The notes under the pieces were generated by a model. It saw only the letters and a program-made list of their open reading frames with translations, ran no database searches and was not told the origin of the DNA. DNA of 64,000 nt from Chitinophaga horti (GTDB lineage: Bacteria > Bacteroidota > Bacteroidia > Chitinophagales > Chitinophagaceae), in NCBI RefSeq assembly GCF_022867795.2, contig NZ_CP107006.1, forward strand, positions 2,666,001 to 2,730,000. Reading direction: 5' to 3'. The position numbers were made by a program, and so were the translations under genes. Below, one piece after another: positions 43,101-49,657 of the stretch (within the stretch, counting starts at the first letter, position 1; each line of letters opens with the position of its first letter).

Positions 43101-43236
43101 TAAGTACGTACAACGCGCTGTGCTGAATGGCAGGCCGCTACAGTCGTTCCGTTTCCCTGCAAGTGAGTTATTGAAGGGCGGGAAGTTGACGCTGGAGATG
43201 GGGGCTGTGCCGAACAGGCAGTGGGGTATTGAATAA
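40120..43236 (+). CDS. GH92 alpha-1,2-mannosidase with N-terminal lyase-type domain
   Basis: 1038 residues with a signal peptide (LLLATILAAPLITHAQQ). Residues ~23-200 (IWEIGKNDNSSKDMALAPGG, NGKTFVEKLP, WLVFDQVKL) resemble the beta-sandwich domain found in rhamnogalacturonan-lyase-type proteins. The GH92 part starts near 305: YIDTKMGVAHSRWMIAPGPW, TFSHIHEWTMAGLGTLPVNG. The (alpha/alpha)6 catalytic part includes GCDAFWNTFWNLNQFWNLVT, EHYVEGNAWQLTYFVPQDVP and YLGDEDQGQMSAWFIMAALG. Family enzymes are calcium-dependent and trim alpha-1,2-mannose from N-glycans or fungal mannans. The usual G-N-E-P-S-H motif is replaced by GNQQSMHFAFLFNW, a notable variation. No SusC/SusD pair is present, so it is not in a full PUL. 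Confidence 0.9.
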   Translation: MQILKRSLLLATILAAPLITHAQQTIWEIGKNDNSSKDMALAPGGYKDFLQKDFGWEDRFYLVGHSTPDKDWPYVLPGPKDAWGGTSPTAGIRTHHANVLFGLENTPPEGDYKLAIDLLGYQHQSPPWLKMTVNGKTFVEKLPQKPGDNTVTGDMTGATEYVIEMPIPARLLKQGGNEVAFTVLEGSWLVFDQVKLSGPAGVKLIHPNKIFIRKIMPAPYEIAQTQPLLVQVEHLGGKPTLLVKLDGKQVFSQRLDTAGYVFEVPMPAVKSAKQSRYGIYADGVLLQSGKVNRAPQRKQTPAHYIDTKMGVAHSRWMIAPGPWMPFGMVKLSPDNQDAGWQAGYDPIYESVGTFSHIHEWTMAGLGTLPVNGPLKIKVGGQRSEGDGYRSQIDKSTEKAPLGSYEVVLQDYNIKAELTATTRCSFQRYTYPKATDSRIMIDLRIPAEYHYDLKDVTLRKVSDRRIEGVSRQFTANAWSGDVNQDYKVHFVMEFDRPITKFGTWTNGQVSDNDIVSSGPVKDAGAFVEFDTRGNNVVQVRTGISLVSLENAALNLEQEITRPFAWSFDRVQEAQMDAWNVLLARLKIETNDQREKVRFYSNMYRALASRNTWSDVDGKWVDAFQKVQQLKDPQALALGCDAFWNTFWNLNQFWNLVTPEWSSRWVKSQLAMYEANGWLAKGPAGMNYVPVMVAEHEIPLIVGAYQMGIRDFDAQKAFAAMKKMQTTPPSKVGLGYAGNRDLVTYLQHQFVPYDKGRFSNTLEYAYDDWTVSQMAKALGKQEDEKLFSARGNYWRNAIDTTTGYARLRKSDGSWMPDFDPFKSGANEHYVEGNAWQLTYFVPQDVPALAGVIGENRFIDRLSWGFTESEKLRYNAPGDQYWDYPVIQGNQQSMHFAFLFNWVKRPWLTQQWSRSIIDRYYGTGEANAYLGDEDQGQMSAWFIMAALGLFQTDGGCSVNPVYEIASPLYPKVTIDLGGQYGRGKQFIIEARHVSKHNKYVQRAVLNGRPLQSFRFPASELLKGGKLTLEMGAVPNRQWGIE

Positions 43237-43241
43237 CAAAT

Positions 43242-43274
43242 AACGGGCTGACCATTATTGCTGGTCAGCCCGTT
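43242..43274. terminator. Bidirectional terminator between GH92 and SnoaL-like genes
   Basis: Perfect 12-bp arms AACGGGCTGACC / GGTCAGCCCGTT with a 9-base loop, between two convergent stops (43236 and 43282). Confidence 0.9.
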
Positions 43275-43281
43275 ACTTTCG

Positions 43282-43593
43282 TTAGCCCGTGATTTTGAGG
43301 GAGCTGATGAACCCGTCTTCCAGTTCGAAATGATATTGCAATACGATCGGGCTCCCCGGAAAAGTTCCTGAGATTTCCGCCGAGAGAATTTCGTTCTGAT
43401 AATTGATCGGTTTCATCACCGCTTTATATTCCTCGTTAGCTGCCGCGATCCACTGCTGTATCTCTCTCCTGCCCTTGTGCGTTTTGCCTTCATCGTATAC
43501 AACAGCAGTTTCTGAGAAATTGGCTGCATACGCTGCTGCATCGAAATCTGCCTGTGCCTGTACTAAGTCTGCTATTACTTTTGGTAAGTTCAT
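43282..43593 (-). CDS. SnoaL-like / NTF2-superfamily small protein
   Basis: 103 residues with the alpha+beta cone pattern of SnoaL-like proteins: a helical start (IADLVQAQADFDAAAYAANF), SETAVVYDEGKTHKGRREIQ, QWIAAANEEYKAVMKPINYQ, then strands ending GFISSLKITG. NTF2-like proteins bind small ligands or act as isomerases/hydrolases; substrate unknown. It follows the SDR gene on the same strand by 11 bases, so it is cotranscribed with it and probably under the same HxlR-type control. Cytoplasmic. Confidence 0.8.
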   Translation of the reverse strand: MNLPKVIADLVQAQADFDAAAYAANFSETAVVYDEGKTHKGRREIQQWIAAANEEYKAVMKPINYQNEILSAEISGTFPGSPIVLQYHFELEDGFISSLKITG

Positions 43594-43604
43594 ATCTGTC
43601 TATT

Positions 43605-44378
43605 TTAGATTGTTGGAATAGTTCCTCCGTCGATGACATACTCTGTCCCCGTTAAATACCCCGCCCTCGGCGACACCAAGAAGCCGACCAGTTCAGCCAC
43701 CTCCTCCGGCTGTGCCGCCCTGCCGAACGGAATGCCACCCAGTGCATCCATCACACTTTGCCCCGCCTGTTCGACCGTTGTATTCGAGCTTGCTGCGATC
43801 CGTTCCATCATTCGCACCGAAGCCGTAGTCATGATCCAGCCCGGCGAAACCGTCAGCACACGCACCCCTTCAGGCGCTACTTCGTTCGACAGACTTTTGC
43901 TGTAATTAACCAATCCCGCTTTGGCCGCCGCATACGGCAAAGTGGAATCGTAAAGCGGCAACCTCGCTTGTATGGAGGCGATGTGGACGATCACCCCTGT
44001 TTTACGCGCAATCATCTGCGGCAGCAATGCCCTGTCCAGCCGAACAGGCGCCAGCAAATTCGTGCGGATCGTATTTTCCCAATCCTCGTCGCTCAACACT
44101 GCAAAACCACCGCCTGGCGTTTCTGAGCTGCCGAGGTTGTTGACCAGGATATCCAGCTGTCCGTACGTGGCCAGGATCTCCGTTACCACCTTCTGTGTGC
44201 CTTCCGGCGTGCTGAGATCAGCTGCTATGAAATGCGCAGCTGTTTCTTCCGGCTTGTTTCTCGCCGTAGTGATCACCGTAGCACCAGCGGCGGCTAACCT
44301 GTCTGCAATCGCCTTCCCTGTGCCCTTCGTACCGCCTGTTACAAGCGCAATCTTTCCTTCCAGTTCGTTTGTTGTCAT
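43605..44378 (-). CDS. Short-chain dehydrogenase/reductase (SDR)
   Basis: 257 residues from the ATG at 44378 (MTTNELEGKIALVTGGTKGT). The open frame extends 64 codons further but that part covers the promoter and the HxlR gene start. Classical SDR features are present: TGGTKGTGKAIA nucleotide loop, LVNNLGSS, catalytic Ser in HIASIQ, YAAAKAG with the Tyr-x-x-x-Lys pair, and PGWIMT. The ending GYLTGTEYVIDGGTIPTI is standard. It uses NAD(P)H to oxidise or reduce a small alcohol or carbonyl; substrate unknown. It is divergent from the HxlR regulator and cotranscribed with the SnoaL-like gene. Confidence 0.9.
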   Translation of the reverse strand: MTTNELEGKIALVTGGTKGTGKAIADRLAAAGATVITTARNKPEETAAHFIAADLSTPEGTQKVVTEILATYGQLDILVNNLGSSETPGGGFAVLSDEDWENTIRTNLLAPVRLDRALLPQMIARKTGVIVHIASIQARLPLYDSTLPYAAAKAGLVNYSKSLSNEVAPEGVRVLTVSPGWIMTTASVRMMERIAASSNTTVEQAGQSVMDALGGIPFGRAAQPEEVAELVGFLVSPRAGYLTGTEYVIDGGTIPTI

Positions 44379-44443
44379 ATCGTTTCTTTTATGCAAAATT
44401 GCGCCGTACGTTAGTTTCAGACAAGTACGGAGAACCGATTCCC

Positions 44444-44465
44444 ATAGGGATAAAATTATCCCTAT
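44444..44465. promoter_or_regulatory. Palindromic operator between SDR and HxlR genes
   Basis: Perfect 10-bp arms ATAGGGATAA / TTATCCCTAT separated by AA. It lies 66 bases from the SDR start and 35 from the HxlR start, in the 121-base divergent region, as expected for autoregulated HxlR-type repressors. Confidence 0.7.
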
Positions 44466-44499
44466 TGCCCTATTCCGAGCAATGCGGTATTTTTGGTAT

Positions 44500-44862
44500 A
44501 TGCGTGAACGAAAGATACCCTTGAACCTGAACTGCGGCCTGGACCTGATTGGCGAAGTATTATACGGCAAGTGGAAAATGCGCCTGTTATGGTTTATCAG
44601 CCAGGGCCATAAGCGGCCAAGCGAATTGCAACGGAAGATCCCCGATGCATCGCGCCGGGTGTTAAATGTGCAACTGAAAGAACTGGAAGAGCATGAGTTG
44701 ATCTGTAAGACTATTTACCCCGTGGTACCGCCGAAGGTGGAGTATGAACTGACGGATTTTGGCCGGACGTTGGTGCCGGTGATCGGGGCGTTAGGGATGT
44801 GGGGGGATGAGCATGAGGGGAGGTTGAGGAGGGTGATTGGGGGGACGGGAAGAGCAATATAG
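44500..44862 (+). CDS. HxlR-family transcriptional regulator
   Basis: 120 residues from the ATG at 44500 (MRERKIPLNLNCGLDLIGEV). Upstream in-frame Met codons lie inside the divergent gene. It matches the HxlR winged helix: LNCGLDLIGEVLYGKWKMRL, SQGHKRPSELQRKIPDASRR, VLNVQLKELEEHELI and VEYELTDFGRTLVPVIGALG. Members are dimeric repressors often responding to electrophiles or oxidants through an N-terminal Cys; here a Cys sits near residue 12 (LNLNCGLD). It is divergent from the SDR gene with a palindrome between them. Confidence 0.9.
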   Translation: MRERKIPLNLNCGLDLIGEVLYGKWKMRLLWFISQGHKRPSELQRKIPDASRRVLNVQLKELEEHELICKTIYPVVPPKVEYELTDFGRTLVPVIGALGMWGDEHEGRLRRVIGGTGRAI

Positions 44863-45002
44863 ACTTAGTTTAGAGCCCGAAACTTGCACAAAAGTTTTAT
44901 TATTTTTTCAGAGGCCCAAAACCACTAGCGGTAGTGACAGATCTGTATCGACCAGTGCAGGAAAACCTCCGGCACTTTTCATTTTCGGCCCGGCACGTCT
45001 TA
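44863..45002. other. Short convergent intergenic region
   Basis: 140 bases between the HxlR gene and the kinase gene end. I see no strong terminator here; only a weak CACTA/TAGTG stem near 44922-44935. Confidence 0.4.
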
Positions 45003-46955
45003 CTACATGGTTTGCTTGTTAACGCCGGGCGACACCCGGTACAAAGGTATTGTAAAGGAAAAAATGGAACCCTCGCCTACTTTACTTTGTACCGAAAAGC
45101 TGCCACCATGTTTTTGAATGATCTGCGCACTTATATACAGGCCCAGCCCCAAACCGGTATGCGCATCCATATTGTTGGCGGTAACCCGGTAAAATCGTTC
45201 AAATATCCGTGTAACATCAGCTTCAGGTATACCAGGTCCCTCATCTTTTATGCTCACTTTGATGGCCTGGTCTTCCACACGGCTTGTTACCGTTATGATG
45301 GTTTCTTTTGGCGAGTACTTTATAGCGTTGGCTAACAAATTAGTAATGACTTGCCCGATACGCTCGCGGTCGGCGTATACGTTTTTCCCATCCCCTGTTT
45401 GTAATTTAAACGTGTGACTGGTTGTTCTTTGAATTTCTTCGACCCGCTCTTTTATTAGTTCATTCAGGTCTACCTCTTCAGGTTCAAACCGTAATTGTCC
45501 TTCAGAAATCTTAGTCGTATCCAATAAGGTGTTAATTAGTTTCGTGAGCTTATCTATTTGCTTATTGAGTTTCGAAAGCATGTCGCTGTCATACCGGTTT
45601 CCTAACTCCTCCAGTCTCTCCTGGATCAGTTCAGCATATGCTTTCATGCTGGTAACCGGCGTTTTCAGCTCATGGCTGGCAACACCAATAAACTCGTCTT
45701 TTTGGTGCTCAAGGCGCTTCCGTTCTGTGATATCATACATCACCCCCACCATCCTTTTGGCACGGCCATTTTCGTCTTGTACTACCGCCCGGCCATAACC
45801 ACTCATCCACCGAACCTGGTGGTTGTCGGCCCGTACGATGCGGAACTCCGCCTGGTAAACGCCTGTATGCCCTGCAGCGTTCACTAACGCTGCCGTTACC
45901 TGTTCAGTATCTCCGGGATGCACGAAGCTTAGAAAAAATGCTGCCTTCCTGGGTTTATCATCCGGTGCGATACCAAGAATGAGAAAATGTTGATCATTCC
46001 ATACCACTTCATCGGCGAGCACATCCCAATCCCAGGCGGCCATATCCGCACTCTGAAGCGCTGCACGGTAACGCTCTTCACTAATCCGCATGGCCTCTGC
46101 TGCCTCCTGCCTGTCCGTAAGATCGCGGGCTACTTTTAAAAATCCCTGCAGCTTCATCCCATCGTAAACCGGGCGCATTACGCCACTCATATAAAAGCGG
46201 CTGCCATCTTTACGGATATGCCATCGTTCATCGAGTGCAGCGCCTTCCGACATGGCGGTAGTGCGTTCGCCGTCAGGCGCTCCGGCGGCCCTGTCTTCCG
46301 GTGTAAAAATCACGTCTGCGGTTTCATGCAGCATTTCTGATTCGGTGCGCTGGAAAATATGCTCCGCTCCCTTACTCCAACTTAGCACTAAACCACTGGT
46401 ATCTGTATTAATGATCGCGTAGTCTAATGCAGTGTCCATGGTCGCCCGCAGCCGACCTTCGCTGGCGCGCAGGGCTTCGGTGGCGGTACGCATGTCCTGG
46501 ATATCGGTGGCTGAACCAAACCAGCCAACCACTTTTCCGGATTCATCGTGCAGCGGCACGTTGCGGCCAATGAACCAGCGGTACTCGCCATCGAAACGCC
46601 GCAGCCTGTATTCCGTATCAAAAACTTCTCCCGTTAGTAAAGCCTCACGCCATTGGGATTTAGACAGAGGGGCATCATCCGGATGCACAATAGCTTCCCA
46701 ACCATGGCCCATGGAGGCGGCCTCACTGAGGCCACTATATCGATACCAGCGCTCGTTGAAGTAATTGGCAAAACCATCCGCCGAATTACTCCAAACAATA
46801 TGCGGGACGGCATCGGCCAGTATGCGAAGGCGTGCTTCCGATTCGCGCAGCGCTTCCAGCCTGAGCCGCGATTCATGAATATCGGTTGCTGAACCGTACA
46901 TTTTCACCACCTCCCCCTTTCGTTCTTCTGCGGAAACACATGAACGACAAACCAC
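45003..46955 (-). CDS. PAS-domain sensor histidine kinase, C-terminal part (frameshifted)
   Basis: The 650-residue frame holds, after a short overlap region, the end of one PAS/PAC (VVKMYGSATDIHESR), then three further PAS-type domains: about 35-150 (ILADAVPHIVWSNSADGFAN), 160-285 (ATMDTALDYAIINTDTSGLV) and 290-410 (AALQSADMAAWDWDVLADEV). HisKA follows with GVASHELKTPVTSMKAYAEL (phospho-acceptor His), and HATPase with LLANAIKYSPKE, KDEGPGIPEADV and GLGLGLYISAQIIQ. It has no membrane span. The first 15-20 residues (MVCRSCVSAEERKG) come from the wrong frame. The true N-terminus is the 46904-48121 gene, joined after NERG by one missing G in a 5-G run at about 46912-46916. Confidence 0.8.
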   Translation of the reverse strand: MVCRSCVSAEERKGEVVKMYGSATDIHESRLRLEALRESEARLRILADAVPHIVWSNSADGFANYFNERWYRYSGLSEAASMGHGWEAIVHPDDAPLSKSQWREALLTGEVFDTEYRLRRFDGEYRWFIGRNVPLHDESGKVVGWFGSATDIQDMRTATEALRASEGRLRATMDTALDYAIINTDTSGLVLSWSKGAEHIFQRTESEMLHETADVIFTPEDRAAGAPDGERTTAMSEGAALDERWHIRKDGSRFYMSGVMRPVYDGMKLQGFLKVARDLTDRQEAAEAMRISEERYRAALQSADMAAWDWDVLADEVVWNDQHFLILGIAPDDKPRKAAFFLSFVHPGDTEQVTAALVNAAGHTGVYQAEFRIVRADNHQVRWMSGYGRAVVQDENGRAKRMVGVMYDITERKRLEHQKDEFIGVASHELKTPVTSMKAYAELIQERLEELGNRYDSDMLSKLNKQIDKLTKLINTLLDTTKISEGQLRFEPEEVDLNELIKERVEEIQRTTSHTFKLQTGDGKNVYADRERIGQVITNLLANAIKYSPKETIITVTSRVEDQAIKVSIKDEGPGIPEADVTRIFERFYRVTANNMDAHTGLGLGLYISAQIIQKHGGSFSVQSKVGEGSIFSFTIPLYRVSPGVNKQTM

Positions 46956-48121
46956 CGGTATACCCCATCATATCTGCGGATACGATGCTCCTGACGAAGC
47001 GTTTCCCCCTTCTTTACCGCTTCATGATAACGCTTTGCAGACGCTTCCCGGTCGTCGGCATGAATGGCATTGATCCACCGCCAGCCCGGCGCTTCTTCAG
47101 GAGACTGCCCTGTATATTCCATCCAACGATGATTATACCAGTTCGTTGAACCATCTGGCTCACTATCCCAGAGCAGGTCGGGTACAAGATCGGTAATCAG
47201 CTGCAACCGGAGCTGCGACTGGCGCAGGGCTTCTTCGGCTTGTGCACGTTCTACTGCAGCCCAGGTACGTTCGGCCGTTTCTTTTATAAGAGCGATGTCT
47301 TCAGCACTCCATTTTCGTGCGGCGTCATTCGTTAAACCAAGCAGGGCGACGAAACGGCTGTCTTTGAATAGAGGCACCCCTATAGAGGCACGGGCATTAA
47401 ATGTGCGATACAAGGCCCTCTCTGCTTCTGTGAACGCAGGATCGGTATCTATATCTTCATAAAAAAATGTTCTTCCTTCATTATAAGCAGCAAAAACGGA
47501 TCCGCCGAAATCAGATACCTTCAGTCCCGGCGGTAATTGCAGCGCGTCATGCTTTGAAGAACCTTCCAAAGCAGTAACAGTATCGCTATCGTCGCCGATC
47601 TGTAAATAGTAACAGGCAGTTACATCAAAATAATCGACCATAGCTTTTGTAACCACCTGCTGTATCCGCCGCGTATCACGTAACAAACGAATACTGTCGC
47701 TAAGTGTGAGCAAAAACATTTTTTGCTTTTCCCAATACTGCAGTTCCTGCAGTTTACGCGCTGAAATATCGCGGGCTATGGTAGACACTCCCCTTACGCG
47801 GCCCGATGCATCCCGCACCGGGGACAAAAAAATCTCCATTTCAACCTCCCGCCCGCTTTTATGCAGTCTTACCGTTTCATAAACAGGAACGGTTATTTCA
47901 TCAATAATATCGTCGACTTTATCAATCAGGTCCGCTACATCTTTCGGAAGCATCACCATTGCTAAGGGGCGCCCAATAACCTCGTCCGCCGTATAGCCAT
48001 ACAGGTTCTCGGCTCCTTTATTCCAACTTGTAACGACCCGGTCGAGATCGATCGTCACGATGGAATCCTGCGAAGATTCAACAATTGAAGCGAGCAGGTA
48101 CTGTTCTTGGCTATTAATCAT
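46904..48121 (-). CDS. PAS/GAF sensor histidine kinase, N-terminal part (frameshifted)
   Basis: 405 residues: a PAS domain (about 8-125; IVESSQDSIVTIDLDRVVTS, GAENLYGYTADEVIGRPLAM, STIARDIS), a GAF domain (about 145-295; DYFDVTACYYLQIG, NARASIGVPLFKDSRFVALL) and most of a second PAS (QLITDLVPDLLWDSEPDGST, EHRIRRYDGVYRWFVV). It ends abruptly at PQKNERGRW instead of completing the PAC motif, which continues in the 45003-46955 frame as EVVKMYGSATDI. Joined, the kinase would be about 1040 aa and cytoplasmic. If the break is real, the N-terminal part lacks any kinase domain. Confidence 0.8.
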   Translation of the reverse strand: MINSQEQYLLASIVESSQDSIVTIDLDRVVTSWNKGAENLYGYTADEVIGRPLAMVMLPKDVADLIDKVDDIIDEITVPVYETVRLHKSGREVEMEIFLSPVRDASGRVRGVSTIARDISARKLQELQYWEKQKMFLLTLSDSIRLLRDTRRIQQVVTKAMVDYFDVTACYYLQIGDDSDTVTALEGSSKHDALQLPPGLKVSDFGGSVFAAYNEGRTFFYEDIDTDPAFTEAERALYRTFNARASIGVPLFKDSRFVALLGLTNDAARKWSAEDIALIKETAERTWAAVERAQAEEALRQSQLRLQLITDLVPDLLWDSEPDGSTNWYNHRWMEYTGQSPEEAPGWRWINAIHADDREASAKRYHEAVKKGETLRQEHRIRRYDGVYRWFVVHVFPQKNERGRW

Positions 48122-48514
48122 GTAAGGTGTGGTATTAGTGGGGTTTTGACGAAGGAAGCGGTTTTTCTTATGATATTGCGTCCATTAAGGTACCAAAAAT
48201 AAATGTATTGGCACCGTTCCCTCGATATAAAACAGCCGGTATGCAATCAACCGCTGCTATTACCAGCTACACTTTGAGCGGGAATCTTCAGAGAAAAAGG
48301 TTACACTAACTTATATTTTTATGTGTAACTTCTTCTGCGACCGTTCAGATTGAAATGATACGGTTTACCTTTTCAGGCTAAAAAGACAAAAGCCGTATAA
48401 ATCCTACGATCTATACGGCTTTAAATGCATTTGAATTTGTTTCTGTGATCACGCTGGGACGCTAACCCACCCCAAATTTCAAGCACACAGCCCCGCCTTA
48501 CCATCAAGTTACCC
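48122..48514. other. Divergent intergenic region with an unexplained hairpin
   Basis: About 390 bases between the kinase start and the TetR operator. It contains a TTACACTAACTTATATTTTTATGTGTAA-like imperfect palindrome near 48301-48330 and the stem-loop at 48389-48422. I see no gene. Confidence 0.45.
48389..48422 (-). terminator. Orphan stem-loop between divergent genes
   Basis: Perfect 11-bp arms AAAGCCGTATA / TATACGGCTTT with a 12-base loop. On the minus strand it is followed by TGTCTTTTTAG, so it looks like a terminator for leftward transcription. No leftward gene lies immediately upstream, which suggests a lost gene or an unrecognised small transcript. Confidence 0.55.
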
Positions 48515-48540
48515 CATTCTGAATCATTTGTTTCAAAACC
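48515..48540. promoter_or_regulatory. Imperfect TetR operator upstream of tetR-like gene
   Basis: The right half TTTCAAAACC is preceded, after a 6-base spacer, by CATTCTGAAT, an imperfect match to the mirror half. The geometry equals the perfect site at 49155-49180. It lies 23 bases before the start codon, fitting autorepression. Confidence 0.55.
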
Positions 48541-48563
48541 CCTATCTTCGCATAAAAAACACC

Positions 48564-49142
48564 ATGCCGCGCAACGTCGCTTTTAACGAAGACCAGGCTA
48601 TACAGTACGCTATGGAAGTATTCTGGGAAAAAGGATACAACGGCACGTCGTTGCGCGACCTCACGGATGCGATGAAGATCAACAGCAGCAGCCTGTACAA
48701 CACAATCGGTGATAAACAGGAACTGTTTGTCAGGTGCATCCGGCACTATACGGCAATCCGTAACGCGGACTTGCGCCGGCGGGCGAACAGCTCGGCTTCT
48801 CCCCTGCAAACGTTGAAACAGTATATTGACGATGCGGTGACCAGCATTACGAATGAACCCAATGGTTGCATGGCGGTGAAAACGGCGTTCGAGGTGGCGA
48901 ATAAGGACGAGCGGATTAAGGCGATACTCAAGCAGGACGGGGAAAATACTTACCAGTTCCTGTATACGCTGCTGAACAAGTCGATCAAACAACGTGAAAT
49001 ACCGGATACGGAGGAGCCGGCAATGCTGGCGGATTACCTCATGAGTATGTTGACGGGCTGGTACGAGTCGTACATTGTACATAGAGATGCGGATAAAATC
49101 AGGAAGATGGCAGGATATTTCCTGCATCAACTATCAAAATAG
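48564..49142 (+). CDS. TetR/AcrR-family transcriptional regulator
   Basis: 192 residues from the ATG at 48564 (MPRNVAFNEDQAIQYAMEVF). A start 36 bases upstream would lie in the operator. The N-terminal HTH is classical: FWEKGYNGTSLRDLTDAMKI then NSSSLYNTIGDKQELFVRCI. The C-terminal ligand domain includes GCMAVKTAFEVANKDERIKA, close to the TetR_C subfamily of Cys-containing repressors. It is flanked by two sites with the same half-site (48515-48540 and 49155-49180), so it probably represses itself and the msrB-LLM operon. The neighbours suggest that the inducer is oxidative or electrophilic. Confidence 0.9.
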   Translation: MPRNVAFNEDQAIQYAMEVFWEKGYNGTSLRDLTDAMKINSSSLYNTIGDKQELFVRCIRHYTAIRNADLRRRANSSASPLQTLKQYIDDAVTSITNEPNGCMAVKTAFEVANKDERIKAILKQDGENTYQFLYTLLNKSIKQREIPDTEEPAMLADYLMSMLTGWYESYIVHRDADKIRKMAGYFLHQLSK

Positions 49143-49154
49143 TATTTTTTGCCT

Positions 49155-49180
49155 TGTTTTGAAATGATTGTTTCAAAACA
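49155..49180. promoter_or_regulatory. Perfect TetR operator upstream of msrB
   Basis: Perfect 10-bp arms TGTTTTGAAA / TTTCAAAACA around a 6-base spacer, 29 bases before the msrB start. The half-site matches the one before the regulator gene. Confidence 0.75.
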
Positions 49181-49208
49181 TTATTGATCACAACAAAAGA
49201 TATCGATT

Positions 49209-49655
49209 ATGCTAAAATGGACGGATGTGGTAGGGTTTGCCAGTAAAGGAAACCCACAACCTGGCAAAAAGGTGATAAAAACGAACGAGGAATGGCAGCA
49301 GGTGCTAACGCCGGATCAGTTTAAGATCACGCGTTTACACGGCACGGAAAGGGCGCATAGCTCTGACATGTGTTCGCGGTTCGAACCGGGTAAGTATGCC
49401 TGCGTATGCTGTGGGGAGTTACTGTTCGACGGAAGCGAGAAGTTTGAAAGTGGCACAGGTTGGCCATCGTTTACACAACCGATCGCGGAGAATGCGATCG
49501 CGTATATCAAAGATGAAAGCTACGGCATGGTGCGGATCGAAACGATCTGTAACACTTGCGATGCACACCTGGGACATGTGTTCCCGGACGGACCTGCACC
49601 CAGCGGGTTACGGTATTGCATGAACGCTTTGGCATTGAAAAAAGAAGAGAAATAG
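49209..49655 (+). CDS. msrB: Peptide methionine-R-sulfoxide reductase
   Basis: 148 residues, no signal peptide. Typical MsrB order: EEWQQVLTPDQFKITRLHGT, then CVCCGELLFDGSEKFESGTG, WPSFTQPI, CNTCDAHLGHVFPDGP and GLRYCMNALAL. The four Cys of the two CxxC pairs bind the structural zinc, and the Cys in RYCMN is the catalytic residue. It reduces methionine-R-sulfoxide in oxidised proteins using thioredoxin. It is followed after 2 bases by the LLM oxidoreductase, and a TetR operator precedes it. Transcription with the flavin enzyme suggests an oxidative-stress or detoxification unit. Confidence 0.95.
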   Translation: MLKWTDVVGFASKGNPQPGKKVIKTNEEWQQVLTPDQFKITRLHGTERAHSSDMCSRFEPGKYACVCCGELLFDGSEKFESGTGWPSFTQPIAENAIAYIKDESYGMVRIETICNTCDAHLGHVFPDGPAPSGLRYCMNALALKKEEK

Positions 49656-49657
49656 AC

